Made by a program: the position numbers and the translations under genes. 25,189 nt of DNA from contig JBMYQA010000061.1 in NCBI GenBank assembly GCA_049600855.1, forward strand, positions 1 through 25,189, in the 5' to 3' direction. How positions within the stretch are numbered: position 1 is the stretch's first letter; every line of letters begins with the position of its first letter. Source of the stretch: JBMYQA01 sp049600855. GTDB lineage: Bacteria > Bacteroidota > Bacteroidia > Cytophagales > Flammeovirgaceae. The notes under the pieces are model-generated. The model worked only from the letters and a program-made list of their open reading frames with translations. It had not been told where the DNA came from and did not search any database. Positions 1 to 8,198 of the stretch are shown in pieces.

Positions 1-1530
1 GTTCCTTCCGACACACTCTATTTGGTAGGTTGGGAAGGTTCTTATCGCATCGTTGGTGAACAAATTACACCGCTAAAAGAAATCAATCCACTATTTGATC
101 GACGGTTTAATGATGTCAAAGGGATAAATAATCGGGTTTTCTTTGCCTCTTCCACCATTGGAGTTTTGATGCTCGAAAATGGAAAGCTTACGCAGATTGG
201 TCGGGATGAAGGGTTAACAAGTAATATCGTCACGTGCATCACGTTAGAAGATGAACATCATGTATGGGTAGGAACAAATAAAGGATTGAACTACATAGAT
301 TTAACAAAACAACCCATAGCCATAACAGCGATTACCGCGCAAGATGGCTTAGTCTCGGATGAGGTTACGAACATCAAATTATTTCAAGATACGATTTGGG
401 TGGGCACAAAGCATGGACTTTCCTATTTTAACAAAGCAGATGGTTTTTTACAACAAATCCAACCTACCGTTCAGTTAACGGGCGTATGGGTGAACGATCA
501 AGAAATTCCTCATCCGTCCAACCATTTTGAGTTAAGTGCCGATGAAAATCAATTGACTGTGCGATACACGGCACTACTTTTTCGGGCAAAAGGCACATTG
601 ACGTATAAATATCGCCTGAAAGGTTATTCAGATCGCTGGCGAACCACGCAGGAACGGCAACTCACATTTTCGGCTTTGGATGATGGCGATTATGAAATGG
701 AAATTGTGGCGGGCTATCGGGGAAGATGGTCAGCAAACCCGCTTACGATTGCATTTCGCATTAAGCCTTATTTTTGGGAAACGTGGTGGTTTATTTTAGT
801 GGTGGCAAGCCTTGTGGTCTTGTTGATGTATGGCCTTTATCGATGGCGTTTACGAGAAGCCCAAGGGAAAATACAGTTAGAGCAGAAAGTGATCGAACTG
901 AGAAACGAGGCCTTAAAAGCACAGATTAATCCTCATTTTGCATTTAATTCCTTAAACTCCATCCAAAAATTAATTTCCGAAGAAAATAGTAAAGCCTCAG
1001 AAATTTATTTGGCTAAGTTTGGTTCATTATTGCGATTAGTGTTAGAGCATTCCAATCAAAAATTAATTCGAATCGCTGATGAAATTCAACTATTAGAAAC
1101 CTATCTGGAATTAGAAAAACTTCGCTTTAAGGATAAACTGCGTTATCAATTTACCATAGAAAAAGAAATTGATATTCATGATTATTTTATGCCCCCATTA
1201 TTGCTGCAACCATTTATAGAGAATGCACTGTTACATGGGATTTTGCCCAAAGCTTCTGGCGGAAATATCAATATTACCTTTAAGGAAAAAGGAACGGATC
1301 AATTAGTCTGTATGATTGTGGATGATGGATTGGGGATTAATCATCGAAAACAGCATAAATTGCACGGCTCTACTTCAAGAGGCTTGGCAATTTCGAAAGA
1401 AAGGGTGGAAAGTTTAACGAGTTTATATAAAATGCCTTGTACAATCACAATCACGGATAGAAAGGAAATCGATCATACCGTCACGGGAACAGCAGTAGAA
1501 ATTAGTTTACCCAAGATTTACACAATATGA
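1..1530 (+). CDS. Two-component sensor histidine kinase, beta-propeller/Y_Y_Y/LytS type (5' partial)
   Basis: The reading frame is open from the first base, so the N-terminus lies upstream of the window. What remains has two beta-propeller (Reg_prop-like) blades, with WVGTNKGL and WVGTKHGL around nt 265-430. A Y_Y_Y-type domain (KYRLKGY...W) lies around nt 600-760. One membrane helix follows at about nt 775-840, then a short coiled linker. The LytS-class His_kinase domain has its phospho-accepting His at nt 934-936 in QINPHFAFNSLNS; this family usually has NPHFLFN. The HATPase domain shows the N-box PFIENALLHG and the G-box VDDGLGI. By family knowledge the propeller and Y_Y_Y parts face the periplasm and the kinase is cytoplasmic. 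The stop overlaps the start of the next gene (ATGA), so the two form a kinase-regulator pair. The signal is unknown. Confidence 0.93.
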   Translation, partial: VPSDTLYLVGWEGSYRIVGEQITPLKEINPLFDRRFNDVKGINNRVFFASSTIGVLMLENGKLTQIGRDEGLTSNIVTCITLEDEHHVWVGTNKGLNYIDLTKQPIAITAITAQDGLVSDEVTNIKLFQDTIWVGTKHGLSYFNKADGFLQQIQPTVQLTGVWVNDQEIPHPSNHFELSADENQLTVRYTALLFRAKGTLTYKYRLKGYSDRWRTTQERQLTFSALDDGDYEMEIVAGYRGRWSANPLTIAFRIKPYFWETWWFILVVASLVVLLMYGLYRWRLREAQGKIQLEQKVIELRNEALKAQINPHFAFNSLNSIQKLISEENSKASEIYLAKFGSLLRLVLEHSNQKLIRIADEIQLLETYLELEKLRFKDKLRYQFTIEKEIDIHDYFMPPLLLQPFIENALLHGILPKASGGNINITFKEKGTDQLVCMIVDDGLGINHRKQHKLHGSTSRGLAISKERVESLTSLYKMPCTITITDRKEIDHTVTGTAVEISLPKIYTI

Positions 1531-2270
1531 TATTGACCACTGTAATTATTGATGATGAATTAGACGCAATTGCGACCCTTTCCAATTTTATTCGTAAGTA
1601 TTGTGAGGAGGTGGAAGTGGTAGGAAAAGCCAGTTCCTTGGATGAGGGATTAAAGCTGATACAAATTGCACGACCGACATTTTTATTATTAGACATCCAA
1701 CTGCAAGATGGAACAGGCTTTGATTTGTTGGAAAAACTGCTTCCCATAGAAACGAAAGTGATTTTTACAACAGCCTACGAGCAATATGCGGTACGTGCAT
1801 TTCGCTACCACGCCATTGATTATTTGTTGAAACCCATTAATCCAGAGCACTTGATTGAAGCCATTCAAAAAATAAAAGCCAGTAGCCCCATGAGTGCTCA
1901 GCGAATACAATACTTGTCTACAGGATTACTTGCACGCGATTTAGAGACCATTGCATTGCCAGGCATTGATGAATACCAAATGATACAGCTCAAAGACATC
2001 AATTGGTGCGAGGCCGATGGTAATTATACCAAAGTGATGGTAGAAGGGCGGCAATACCCCATTGTCGTGACTTCGGCTATTAAAGAATATGAGGAAATTT
2101 TGCCGCATGAATTATTTTTCCGTGTGCATCAATCCTATTTAGTCAATTTGCGAAAAGTCGCAAAATATGTAAAAACAGATGGTGGGTATTTATTGATGAA
2201 AAATGGAACGACAATTCCTGTGGCAAGAAGAAAACGCACAGCCTTTTTACAACGCCTGAAAGTGAAGTGA
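1527..2270 (+). CDS. LytTR-family response regulator
   Basis: This is a 247-residue, full-length response regulator. The N-terminal receiver domain (about residues 1-120) has the acidic pair D9/D10, the phospho-acceptor D56 in LLLDIQLQDG, T81/T82 and K102 in the LLKP motif. The C-terminal LytTR DNA-binding domain (about 140-245) contains the typical EADGNYTKV and FFRVHQSYLVNL segments. The gene starts inside the stop codon of the upstream histidine kinase gene (4-bp ATGA overlap), so the two are almost certainly translationally coupled cognate partners. LytTR regulators bind short direct repeats in promoters. No target can be assigned from the sequence, and no separate promoter is visible in front of it. 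Confidence 0.95.
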   Translation: MILTTVIIDDELDAIATLSNFIRKYCEEVEVVGKASSLDEGLKLIQIARPTFLLLDIQLQDGTGFDLLEKLLPIETKVIFTTAYEQYAVRAFRYHAIDYLLKPINPEHLIEAIQKIKASSPMSAQRIQYLSTGLLARDLETIALPGIDEYQMIQLKDINWCEADGNYTKVMVEGRQYPIVVTSAIKEYEEILPHELFFRVHQSYLVNLRKVAKYVKTDGGYLLMKNGTTIPVARRKRTAFLQRLKVK

Positions 2271-2306
2271 CTTTTCGCTTTGTTAGACAAATTCCATTAC
2301 TTTCCG

Positions 2307-2314
2307 TAACTTTG
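2307..2314 (+). promoter_or_regulatory. Bacteroidota-type -7 element TAACTTTG upstream of the aldehyde dehydrogenase gene
   Basis: TAACTTTG is an exact match to the Bacteroidota -7 consensus TAnnTTTG. It lies 74 nt before the ATG at 2389. The only upstream TTTG (2279-2282) is 24 nt away, longer than the usual 19-20 nt, so the -33 element is weak or absent. Confidence 0.6.
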
Positions 2315-2388
2315 CGCCCAAATGTGGGAAGTTGTGTGTGCAAACACTGACTTCTCCAATTACTTAATCAAATAAACAAACGCATACT

Positions 2389-3948
2389 ATGTCAGTAGCA
2401 GTAATCGAAAACGAGATGCAACAAGTGTTGGAAAAATTAGGCATTGGCGCATTAAACCAAGCCTATAGCACTGGTTTAGAGTGGGGAAACTCAGAAGGTG
2501 CTGAAGTTCGGGAAGTGTATTCTCCCGTAGATGGTGAGTTAATTGCCAAAGTGCAAATGGCTACCGAAGCCGATTATGAAAAAGTAGTCGCTACTGCGCA
2601 AGACGCATTTAAAGTTTGGAGAAAGTTACCAGCTCCTCAGCGTGGCGAAATTGTTCGTCAGATTGGAGAGGCTTTACGCGAATATAAAGAGCCATTGGGT
2701 AAGTTAGTGACTTACGAAATGGGTAAAATCTACCAAGAAGGCTTAGGCGAGGTACAAGAAATGATCGATATCTGTGACTTTGCAGTAGGGCTTTCGCGTC
2801 AACTTTACGGATTAACCATGCACTCTGAGCGTCCTGAGCACAGAATGTACGAGCAATACCATCCGCTTGGCATTGTAGGAATCATTTCAGCATTCAACTT
2901 CCCTGTAGCCGTTTGGTCGTGGAATGCCATGCTAGCAGCAGTTTGTGGTGACGTAATGATTTGGAAGCCATCAGAAAAAACACCGTTAACAGGTATCGCT
3001 TGCCAAAATATCATTCGCGATGTATTGAAGAAAAATGATTTACCTGAAGGTATCTTTAACTTGATCATTGGTGATGCTAAGATTGGTGCAGCGATGTCAA
3101 ATGACCGCAGAGTTCCTTTAGTATCTGCTACAGGATCAACGCGCATGGGTAAAAAAGTAGGTGAAGCGGTTGGCGCTCGTTTAGGTCGTGCATTATTAGA
3201 GCTTGGTGGTAACAATGCCATTATCATCACTGAAAATGCTGATTTGGAAATGGCGATCCGTGCAACGGTATTTGGTGCGGTAGGTACTTGCGGGCAGCGT
3301 TGTACCACTACGCGCAGATTGATCATCCATGAGAACGTATACGAAGAAGTAAAAAATCGCTTATTAAGCATTTATCCGTCACTTTCTATTGGTAATCCAT
3401 TAGTAGAAGAGAACTTGGTGGGGCCATTAATTGATAAAGATGCGGTTAGCATGTTCTCTAAAGCATTGGAAAAAGCGAAAGCAGAAGGCGGTAACGTATT
3501 GATTGGTGGAGAAGTCTTGGAAGGTGAGGCATACAAGTCAGGTACTTATGTGAAGCCTGCGATTGTTGAAGCTGAGAATTCTTATGAAATTGTACAAGAA
3601 GAGACATTTGCCCCTATCCTTTACTTATTGAAGTACTCAGGCGATGTAGAAAACGCGATTGATATCCAAAATGATGTGAAGCAGGGACTTTCTTCAGCGA
3701 TTTTTTCAACCAATATGCTAGAAACGGAGCGATTCTTATCTTACTCAGGTTCAGATTGCGGTATTGCAAACGTAAACATCGGTACGTCAGGAGCTGAAAT
3801 CGGTGGCGCATTTGGCGGTGAAAAAGAAACGGGCGGTGGACGTGAGTCAGGTTCAGACTCTTGGAAAATCTACATGAGAAGACAAACGAACACGATCAAC
3901 TACAGCACAAGCTTGCCATTAGCGCAAGGTATTAAGTTTGATGTGTAA
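2389..3948 (+). CDS. ALDH7-family (antiquitin-like) aldehyde dehydrogenase, probably alpha-aminoadipic semialdehyde dehydrogenase
   Basis: The protein has 519 residues, as expected for an NAD(P)-dependent aldehyde dehydrogenase. N170 lies in SAFNFPVAVWSWN, K193 in IWKPSEKTPL, the general base E271 in LELGGNNA, and the catalytic Cys is C305 in CGQRCTTTRR. The SAFNFPVAVWSWNAMLAAVCGD segment and the C-terminal SWKIYMRRQTNTINYS / PLAQGIKF block are characteristic of the ALDH7/antiquitin group, which oxidises alpha-aminoadipate semialdehyde (in equilibrium with piperideine-6-carboxylate) in lysine degradation. The exact substrate is inferred from family membership only. The gene has its own -7 element and a strong terminator, so it is probably transcribed alone. 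No other lysine-catabolic gene is in the window. Confidence 0.93.
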   Translation: MSVAVIENEMQQVLEKLGIGALNQAYSTGLEWGNSEGAEVREVYSPVDGELIAKVQMATEADYEKVVATAQDAFKVWRKLPAPQRGEIVRQIGEALREYKEPLGKLVTYEMGKIYQEGLGEVQEMIDICDFAVGLSRQLYGLTMHSERPEHRMYEQYHPLGIVGIISAFNFPVAVWSWNAMLAAVCGDVMIWKPSEKTPLTGIACQNIIRDVLKKNDLPEGIFNLIIGDAKIGAAMSNDRRVPLVSATGSTRMGKKVGEAVGARLGRALLELGGNNAIIITENADLEMAIRATVFGAVGTCGQRCTTTRRLIIHENVYEEVKNRLLSIYPSLSIGNPLVEENLVGPLIDKDAVSMFSKALEKAKAEGGNVLIGGEVLEGEAYKSGTYVKPAIVEAENSYEIVQEETFAPILYLLKYSGDVENAIDIQNDVKQGLSSAIFSTNMLETERFLSYSGSDCGIANVNIGTSGAEIGGAFGGEKETGGGRESGSDSWKIYMRRQTNTINYSTSLPLAQGIKFDV

Positions 3949-3970
3949 GTAGTTTAGTTATTATATTTTG

Positions 3971-4013
3971 AAGCCCATCTGAGCGTGTTCTTGGATGGGC
4001 TTTTTGTTTTTTT
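3971..4013 (+). terminator. Rho-independent terminator after the aldehyde dehydrogenase gene
   Basis: A perfect 9-bp stem, AAGCCCATC (3971-3979) with GATGGGCTT (3994-4002), closes a 14-nt loop and runs into a T-rich tract at 4001-4013. It starts 22 nt after the stop codon at 3948. Confidence 0.92.
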
Positions 4014-4078
4014 AAGTAGAAAAAATACTAAGTCAGGCACTGGTTACGCGTTGTATATTCACTAATCAAAAAAAATCA

Positions 4079-4108
4079 TTGACTTTTTCTCACATTTTTC
4101 TAACCTTG
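4079..4108 (+). promoter_or_regulatory. Candidate Bacteroidota promoter of the GH25 gene
   Basis: TTG (4079-4081), 19 nt, then TAACCTTG (4101-4108) fits the TTG-N19-TAnnTTTG layout with one mismatch in the -7 box. Transcription would start near 4115 and leave a leader of about 175 nt before the ATG at 4289. The -7 box overlaps a small inverted repeat, CTAAC/GTTAG (4100-4114). Confidence 0.5.
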
Positions 4109-4158
4109 AGTTAGGCAAATGAATTAGTTGTATAAAAAGTACCAAAACAATGCAATAA

Positions 4159-4262
4159 TTAGCTTTTGCCAATTGGCGAAAGCTAAAAAGCCATGATAGA
4201 GGAAGATGAACCAACACAATGGGCAAGTGTGTGCCCTTGAAGTTGTAGCTGGTTTATCCAGC
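4159..4262 (+). promoter_or_regulatory. Three-hairpin structured 5' leader upstream of the GH25 gene
   Basis: Three hairpins follow one another in the 340-bp gap between 3948 and 4289. The first has a 12-bp stem with one G-U pair, TTAGCTTTTGCC (4159-4170) with GGCGAAAGCTAA (4175-4186), and an AATT loop. The second is GGGCA/TGCCC (4221-4225 and 4232-4236). The third is GCTGG/CCAGC (4248-4252 and 4258-4262). None ends in a U-run, so none looks like a standard terminator. A 15-codon ORF (ATG 4193, TGA 4238-4240) overlaps the second hairpin. It does not match a riboswitch class I know. The rest of the gap holds the terminator at 3971 and the candidate promoter at 4079. Confidence 0.45.
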
Positions 4263-4288
4263 CCTCTGTAAACAAGCACCTGATTACT

Positions 4289-6013
4289 ATGCGTGACTTC
4301 AAACAGTCTGAAAAGCCATTATTAATTGCCTTAGCGAGTGTTTATGATATTCCCGAAGGTTTGAGTTTTCATGAGTTACTGAAAAAGCTTTTCTTCACAG
4401 AGAAAAATGGAGAAGCGTTAGTAATTCAATGTGTAGATCAGTATGCGATATATTACCTCAGCCCCGAACAGTATGATGATGAAACGGTCAGACTACGTGA
4501 AATACAACGTTTTTTGAATTTTCTTGACATTGTCAAAGAATTGATTGACGGGCGTTTCCTCTCTTTTGTTTCCCCTTCAACACCTGAAATAAGTCCTGTT
4601 CAGGCTGTACAAGATTATTTTGATCCATCGCCACAGCTTGAAGCAGATCGGATGATCTTCAATGAAGAAGGTGATTATTCCATCCATCCAGAAGCCATTT
4701 TGAGTGGCTTAGATGATACGGTGATCTACAAGGGCTTGTTTTTAGGCAAATCGACTTACGATTTTTTGATAACACATCTGTTTCAGCAAATCGTCGTTGC
4801 CAAGAAATTTAAAGACTTTGTGGAATATGAGGATAGTCAAGAATGGACACCCAATAGGTCAGGTGAGATTGAGCATCGTGTAATCATCAAACAGAATGGG
4901 GTAAACAAGCTGCTATTTGCTGTGGGAAATTCGGGTAATGACGGTTGGCTAAGGACCAAACACGTTTGGCCTGTGACTTTGCATAAAGGCAACTATGAAG
5001 GAAAAAGCATTTCAGCGAAATTAAATGAAATAAAAGCATCCGATGCGAATCTGGAAGGAGAGCAGCATCACATTCCAACTACACAAATGAAACAATATCA
5101 AGAACCTTTATCTGTTCATGAGCATACACAGCTCGTTGAAAAACCTACAAAAGTAGTACATACGGCTAATCATCCTGTAGTCTGGATGGTTACAGGCGTA
5201 TTAGTGTTGATTGGATTAGGACTGATCTTCACTTGGTATGAAGTTAAATCGCATCATGCAGATTGGGCAGATTATAAGGAAAAGAGTAGCAATGATATTC
5301 GAGAAATCAAAGCGCAGTTAAATAATGTAGTGCAAAACAAAACTTTAGATGATGATGATCAACAGACTTCGCGTTTTGCAGGGAAATATGATAAAAAGGG
5401 AACCTATCATGGAATAGATATATCGCATTATAATGGAGATATTGTAGAGAAGTTGACCTTTTCAGATAGCATTAGCTTTATTATTTGTAAAGCTACTGAA
5501 GGACTGTATTACACGGATCCTTACTTCCATTCCAATTGGAAAGCCATTAAAAAGCGGGGCTTTATTCGTGGTACTTACCACTTTTTTGTTGTAGGGGATG
5601 ATGCAGAGCGCCAAGCAGAGCATTTTTGGTCTATCGTTCAGCGAATGGGTAGCAGAGATATTCCGCCTATTGTAGATATTGAGCGGCTGAGTTTGCCAAA
5701 AGATAAAACGGTTACTCCAGAAGAAGTACAACAGCAAGTATTGTTATTTTTAGCCAAAGTGGAAGAATTATCTGGACGTACGCCTATGGTTTATACAGGA
5801 GAGAGTTTTGCAAATATTTATTTATTGGATGAAAAGTTCGCGCACTATCCATTGTGGTTAGCCGAATACAATGGGCGAAGCCGTCCTACCTTGCCCAAAA
5901 CATGGCAAAAAACAGGCCTTCGGATTTGGCAAAAAACAAGTAGCTATCATGTGGCATCCGAAGTATCTGATTTTGATGTGTTTCGGGGCAAGCTATCTGA
6001 TTTATACGAGTAA
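4289..6013 (+). CDS. Membrane-anchored GH25 muramidase with an unrecognised N-terminal domain
   Basis: The protein has 574 residues in three parts. Residues 1-290 form a soluble region I do not recognise, with no signal peptide. Residues 297-316 (VVWMVTGVLVLIGLGLIFTW) are a single transmembrane helix, followed by a polar, partly helical spacer to about 370. Residues 373-574 are a glycoside hydrolase family 25 (lysozyme/muramidase) domain: GIDISHYNG (D377), the catalytic DxE pair D463/E465 in PPIVDIE, VYTGESF, PLWLAEY and the closing DFDVF. GH25 enzymes cut the beta-1,4 bond between N-acetylmuramic acid and N-acetylglucosamine. Without a signal peptide, type II topology is expected: N-terminal domain in the cytoplasm and hydrolase in the periplasm. 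The gene appears to stand alone behind a long structured leader. A role in wall remodelling, lysis or defence is open. Confidence 0.85.
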   Translation: MRDFKQSEKPLLIALASVYDIPEGLSFHELLKKLFFTEKNGEALVIQCVDQYAIYYLSPEQYDDETVRLREIQRFLNFLDIVKELIDGRFLSFVSPSTPEISPVQAVQDYFDPSPQLEADRMIFNEEGDYSIHPEAILSGLDDTVIYKGLFLGKSTYDFLITHLFQQIVVAKKFKDFVEYEDSQEWTPNRSGEIEHRVIIKQNGVNKLLFAVGNSGNDGWLRTKHVWPVTLHKGNYEGKSISAKLNEIKASDANLEGEQHHIPTTQMKQYQEPLSVHEHTQLVEKPTKVVHTANHPVVWMVTGVLVLIGLGLIFTWYEVKSHHADWADYKEKSSNDIREIKAQLNNVVQNKTLDDDDQQTSRFAGKYDKKGTYHGIDISHYNGDIVEKLTFSDSISFIICKATEGLYYTDPYFHSNWKAIKKRGFIRGTYHFFVVGDDAERQAEHFWSIVQRMGSRDIPPIVDIERLSLPKDKTVTPEEVQQQVLLFLAKVEELSGRTPMVYTGESFANIYLLDEKFAHYPLWLAEYNGRSRPTLPKTWQKTGLRIWQKTSSYHVASEVSDFDVFRGKLSDLYE

Positions 6014-6107
6014 ATTCAGGGGGGCATTGTAGCTTCAAAAACACCTGAAAAACGTCTTTTATTTTTAGTCCGATGTTGCATGAAGCACGACCATTCACAG
6101 AATAGCG

Positions 6108-6138
6108 TTGTCCAAGCTTTTAAAATTCCCTTACTTTG
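6108..6138 (+). promoter_or_regulatory. Candidate promoter of the AraC-family gene
   Basis: TTG (6108-6110), 20 nt, then TTACTTTG (6131-6138) fits the Bacteroidota -33/-7 layout with one mismatch to TAnnTTTG. Transcription would begin near 6145, about 20 nt before the TTG start codon at 6165. This supports that unusual start. Confidence 0.5.
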
Positions 6139-6164
6139 TAGCTACAACTAATTGAACAGCAAAC

Positions 6165-7211
6165 TTGGAATTATCCAGTATATTACTCATCATCGTAAGT
6201 GGAGCAGGCTTATTGCATGGCCTTTATTCAGCCATTTACTTAGGTTTTATTCAGCAAAAGCAATCCATTTCGCATAAAATCCTAGCTGGAATACTGATTT
6301 TATTTGGCTATCGAGTGGGTAAATCCATCGCTTTGTATTTCATGAAAAATTTAGAAGAGTGGTTCATCTTTTCAGGCTTGGCAACCATGCTGTTCATCGG
6401 ACCATTGCTTTTAGCCTATGTCAAATCATTGACCCTGCCTAACTTTAAATTAAGGCGTTCACAGCTTTTTCATCTCATTCCATTCGCCATTGCATTGGGG
6501 ATGAGCCCTTTCTTTACCGAAGAATGGTTGAGAGGTCATCGAGTTTATTGGACCTTAACATTGTTATTTTTTATTTACGCTCATTTTATGGGCTACATCA
6601 TTGCTTCATGGCATTGGGTCAGTCAAATTAAACAGGCATATCCTAAATCAGATCGTAGCAATTCGCAAAGTGATATCATCAAATGGCTGAACTTGGTGTT
6701 AATTGGGATCAGTGTAATCTGGTTTTCGTATACCTTAAATATTTTGGACGATATTATTCCCTACATTGCAGGGCCTGTAATTTATTCCATTACCATCTAT
6801 TTCCTCAGTTTTAAGGCTGCACAGTTTAAAGCGCTAAAAATGGATGCCAAAGCATTTGAAAAACAAGCCAGTCGCTTACCCATTTTTACGCAATTGGTTG
6901 ACTTAATCGAGCATGAACAACTTTACTTGCAATCTGATTTGAGTTTGGCAAAGTTGGGGAAACTAATTGGCTTAAATAGTCACGATACCTCTAGCTTAAT
7001 CAATAAACATTCCCACAAAAACTACAATGAATTTATCAATCATTACCGCATTCAACATGCCAAAGAATTGTTGAGCGATAAGGCACATGAAAAGTTCACC
7101 ATTTCCTCCATTGCCTATGATGTCGGTTTCAATAGCCTATCTTCTTTCAACAGTGCATTTAAAAAATTTGAGGGCATGACTCCATCCGCTTTTAGAAAGC
7201 AAAATACTTGA
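6165..7211 (+). CDS. 7-TM membrane protein with C-terminal AraC-family DNA-binding domain
   Basis: The protein has 348 residues. About residues 1-220 hold seven predicted membrane helices (for example LLIIVSGAGLLHGLYSAIYL, FSGLATMLFIGPLLLAYV and YWTLTLLFFIYAHFMGYIIA). Residues about 240-348 are an AraC-type double helix-turn-helix: LAKLGKLIGLN..., then FTISSIAYDVGFNSLSSFNSAFKKFEGMTPSAFR. Membrane-embedded AraC regulators of this layout are common in Bacteroidota and are thought to link a membrane or extracellular signal to DNA binding. The start is TTG at 6165: an in-frame stop lies just upstream (6153), and the next in-frame ATG would remove the first helices. An ABC export operon begins 112 bp downstream behind a perfect palindrome, so this protein is a plausible local regulator of it. 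That link is inference. Confidence 0.85.
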   Translation: MELSSILLIIVSGAGLLHGLYSAIYLGFIQQKQSISHKILAGILILFGYRVGKSIALYFMKNLEEWFIFSGLATMLFIGPLLLAYVKSLTLPNFKLRRSQLFHLIPFAIALGMSPFFTEEWLRGHRVYWTLTLLFFIYAHFMGYIIASWHWVSQIKQAYPKSDRSNSQSDIIKWLNLVLIGISVIWFSYTLNILDDIIPYIAGPVIYSITIYFLSFKAAQFKALKMDAKAFEKQASRLPIFTQLVDLIEHEQLYLQSDLSLAKLGKLIGLNSHDTSSLINKHSHKNYNEFINHYRIQHAKELLSDKAHEKFTISSIAYDVGFNSLSSFNSAFKKFEGMTPSAFRKQNT

Positions 7212-7228
7212 TTTTCACTCGTGTTTTC

Positions 7229-7252
7229 CTGACAAAATCATGATTTTGTCAG
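7229..7252. promoter_or_regulatory. Perfect 24-bp palindrome, probable operator of the ABC operon
   Basis: The half-site CTGACAAAATCA (7229-7240) is followed directly by its exact reverse complement (7241-7252), with no spacer. This shape suits a symmetric protein-binding site better than a terminator, since there is no loop and no T-run. It lies 18 bp after the AraC-family stop codon and 70 bp before the ATPase start. A weak -7-like TCAATTTG is at 7294-7301. It could also help end transcription of the regulator gene. Confidence 0.55.
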
Positions 7253-7322
7253 AGGCGATCATCATTCAAATAGGCTTTTAAAGCTCAGAAACGTCAATTT
7301 GCATCAAAACAATCCAAAAAAG

Positions 7323-8198
7323 ATGGAATTGACAATTCAAAACCTCAGTAAACAGTATCGCAATGGCGTAAAAGCCTTGGATCAAATTAACCTTACCATT
7401 TCGAGTGGACTTTTTGGGCTACTAGGACCAAATGGAGCAGGGAAGACGACACTCATGAAAACCCTAGCGACCTTACTCGATCCTGATACGGGAAAAGCCT
7501 TTTTTAATGGCATGTCCATATTTGATCAACAACAAGCATTTCGAAAACAGCTTGGGTATTTGCCACAAGAGTTTGGCTTTCCACCGCAAGTAAAAGCAAT
7601 TACCTTGCTCAATCATGTAGCCTTAATGAAAGGAATTGGAAACCAGCAGGAACGCCAACAATTAGTCGTGCAAATGTTGGAGCAGGTGAATTTATTAGAT
7701 AAAGCGCATCAAAAGTTAAGTAGCTATTCGGGAGGAATGAAGCAGCGTTTTGGACTTGCGCTTACGCTTATTGGTGATCCAAAACTCATTATTGTTGATG
7801 AACCTACCACGGGACTTGATCCGATGGAACGGCACCGTTTTTATAACTTATTGAGCCAATTAGCGCAAGATCGCATCATCATCATTTCTACCCACATTGT
7901 GGAAGACATCAATCGACTATGTCAGAACTTTGCCATTCTTCGCAAAGGGCAATTACTATTAGCGAGTGATTTGAAAAACATCCAAAAAGATTATGAGGGA
8001 AAAGTGTGGCAAAAGGCCGTTTCTACCAATGATTTAGCCTTTTATGAAGACAATCATTTTGTGTTGACGGCTCATTACGAAGCAGGAGAGCCACTTGTTC
8101 GAATTTATTCGGATGAATTACCCGACTCAGGCTTTGCACAGGTTGAAGCGAGTCTTGAAGATGTTTATTTCCATTTTATCAAACAAAATCACGCATGA
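7323..8198 (+). CDS. ABC transporter ATP-binding protein
   Basis: The protein has 291 residues with all ABC ATPase motifs: Walker A GPNGAGKTT, Q-loop GYLPQEFGF, signature YSGGMKQRF, Walker B LIIVDEPTTGLDP and the switch His in ISTHIVEDI. It is a full-length ATPase of the ABC-2 export type (CcmA/NatA-like) with a C-terminal extension of about 80 residues. I chose ATG 7323 over the in-frame TTG at 7299: the fold begins MELTIQNLSKQY, and the eight extra residues are not conserved in style. The stop overlaps the permease start by 4 bp (ATGA), so the two proteins are translationally coupled and form one exporter. The substrate is unknown. Confidence 0.93.
   Translation: MELTIQNLSKQYRNGVKALDQINLTISSGLFGLLGPNGAGKTTLMKTLATLLDPDTGKAFFNGMSIFDQQQAFRKQLGYLPQEFGFPPQVKAITLLNHVALMKGIGNQQERQQLVVQMLEQVNLLDKAHQKLSSYSGGMKQRFGLALTLIGDPKLIIVDEPTTGLDPMERHRFYNLLSQLAQDRIIIISTHIVEDINRLCQNFAILRKGQLLLASDLKNIQKDYEGKVWQKAVSTNDLAFYEDNHFVLTAHYEAGEPLVRIYSDELPDSGFAQVEASLEDVYFHFIKQNHA

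Noticed and set aside
2805..3371. A 188-codon minus-strand ORF inside the aldehyde dehydrogenase gene
   Set aside because: It lies fully antisense to a clear ALDH7 gene and has no domain sense of its own.
4193..4240. 15-codon ORF in the GH25 leader as a real leader peptide
   Set aside because: It has no regulatory codon run and no visible ribosome-binding site. Kept only as part of the leader observation.
6015..6049. TTCAGG/CCTGAA inverted repeat after the GH25 gene, possible terminator
   Set aside because: Only 6 bp with a 23-nt loop and no clean T-run. Too weak to annotate.
7299..7322. TTG start 24 bp upstream for the ABC ATPase
   Set aside because: The ATG at 7323 begins the canonical MELTIQNLSKQY N-terminus, and the -7-like box at 7294-7301 would overlap the TTG start.
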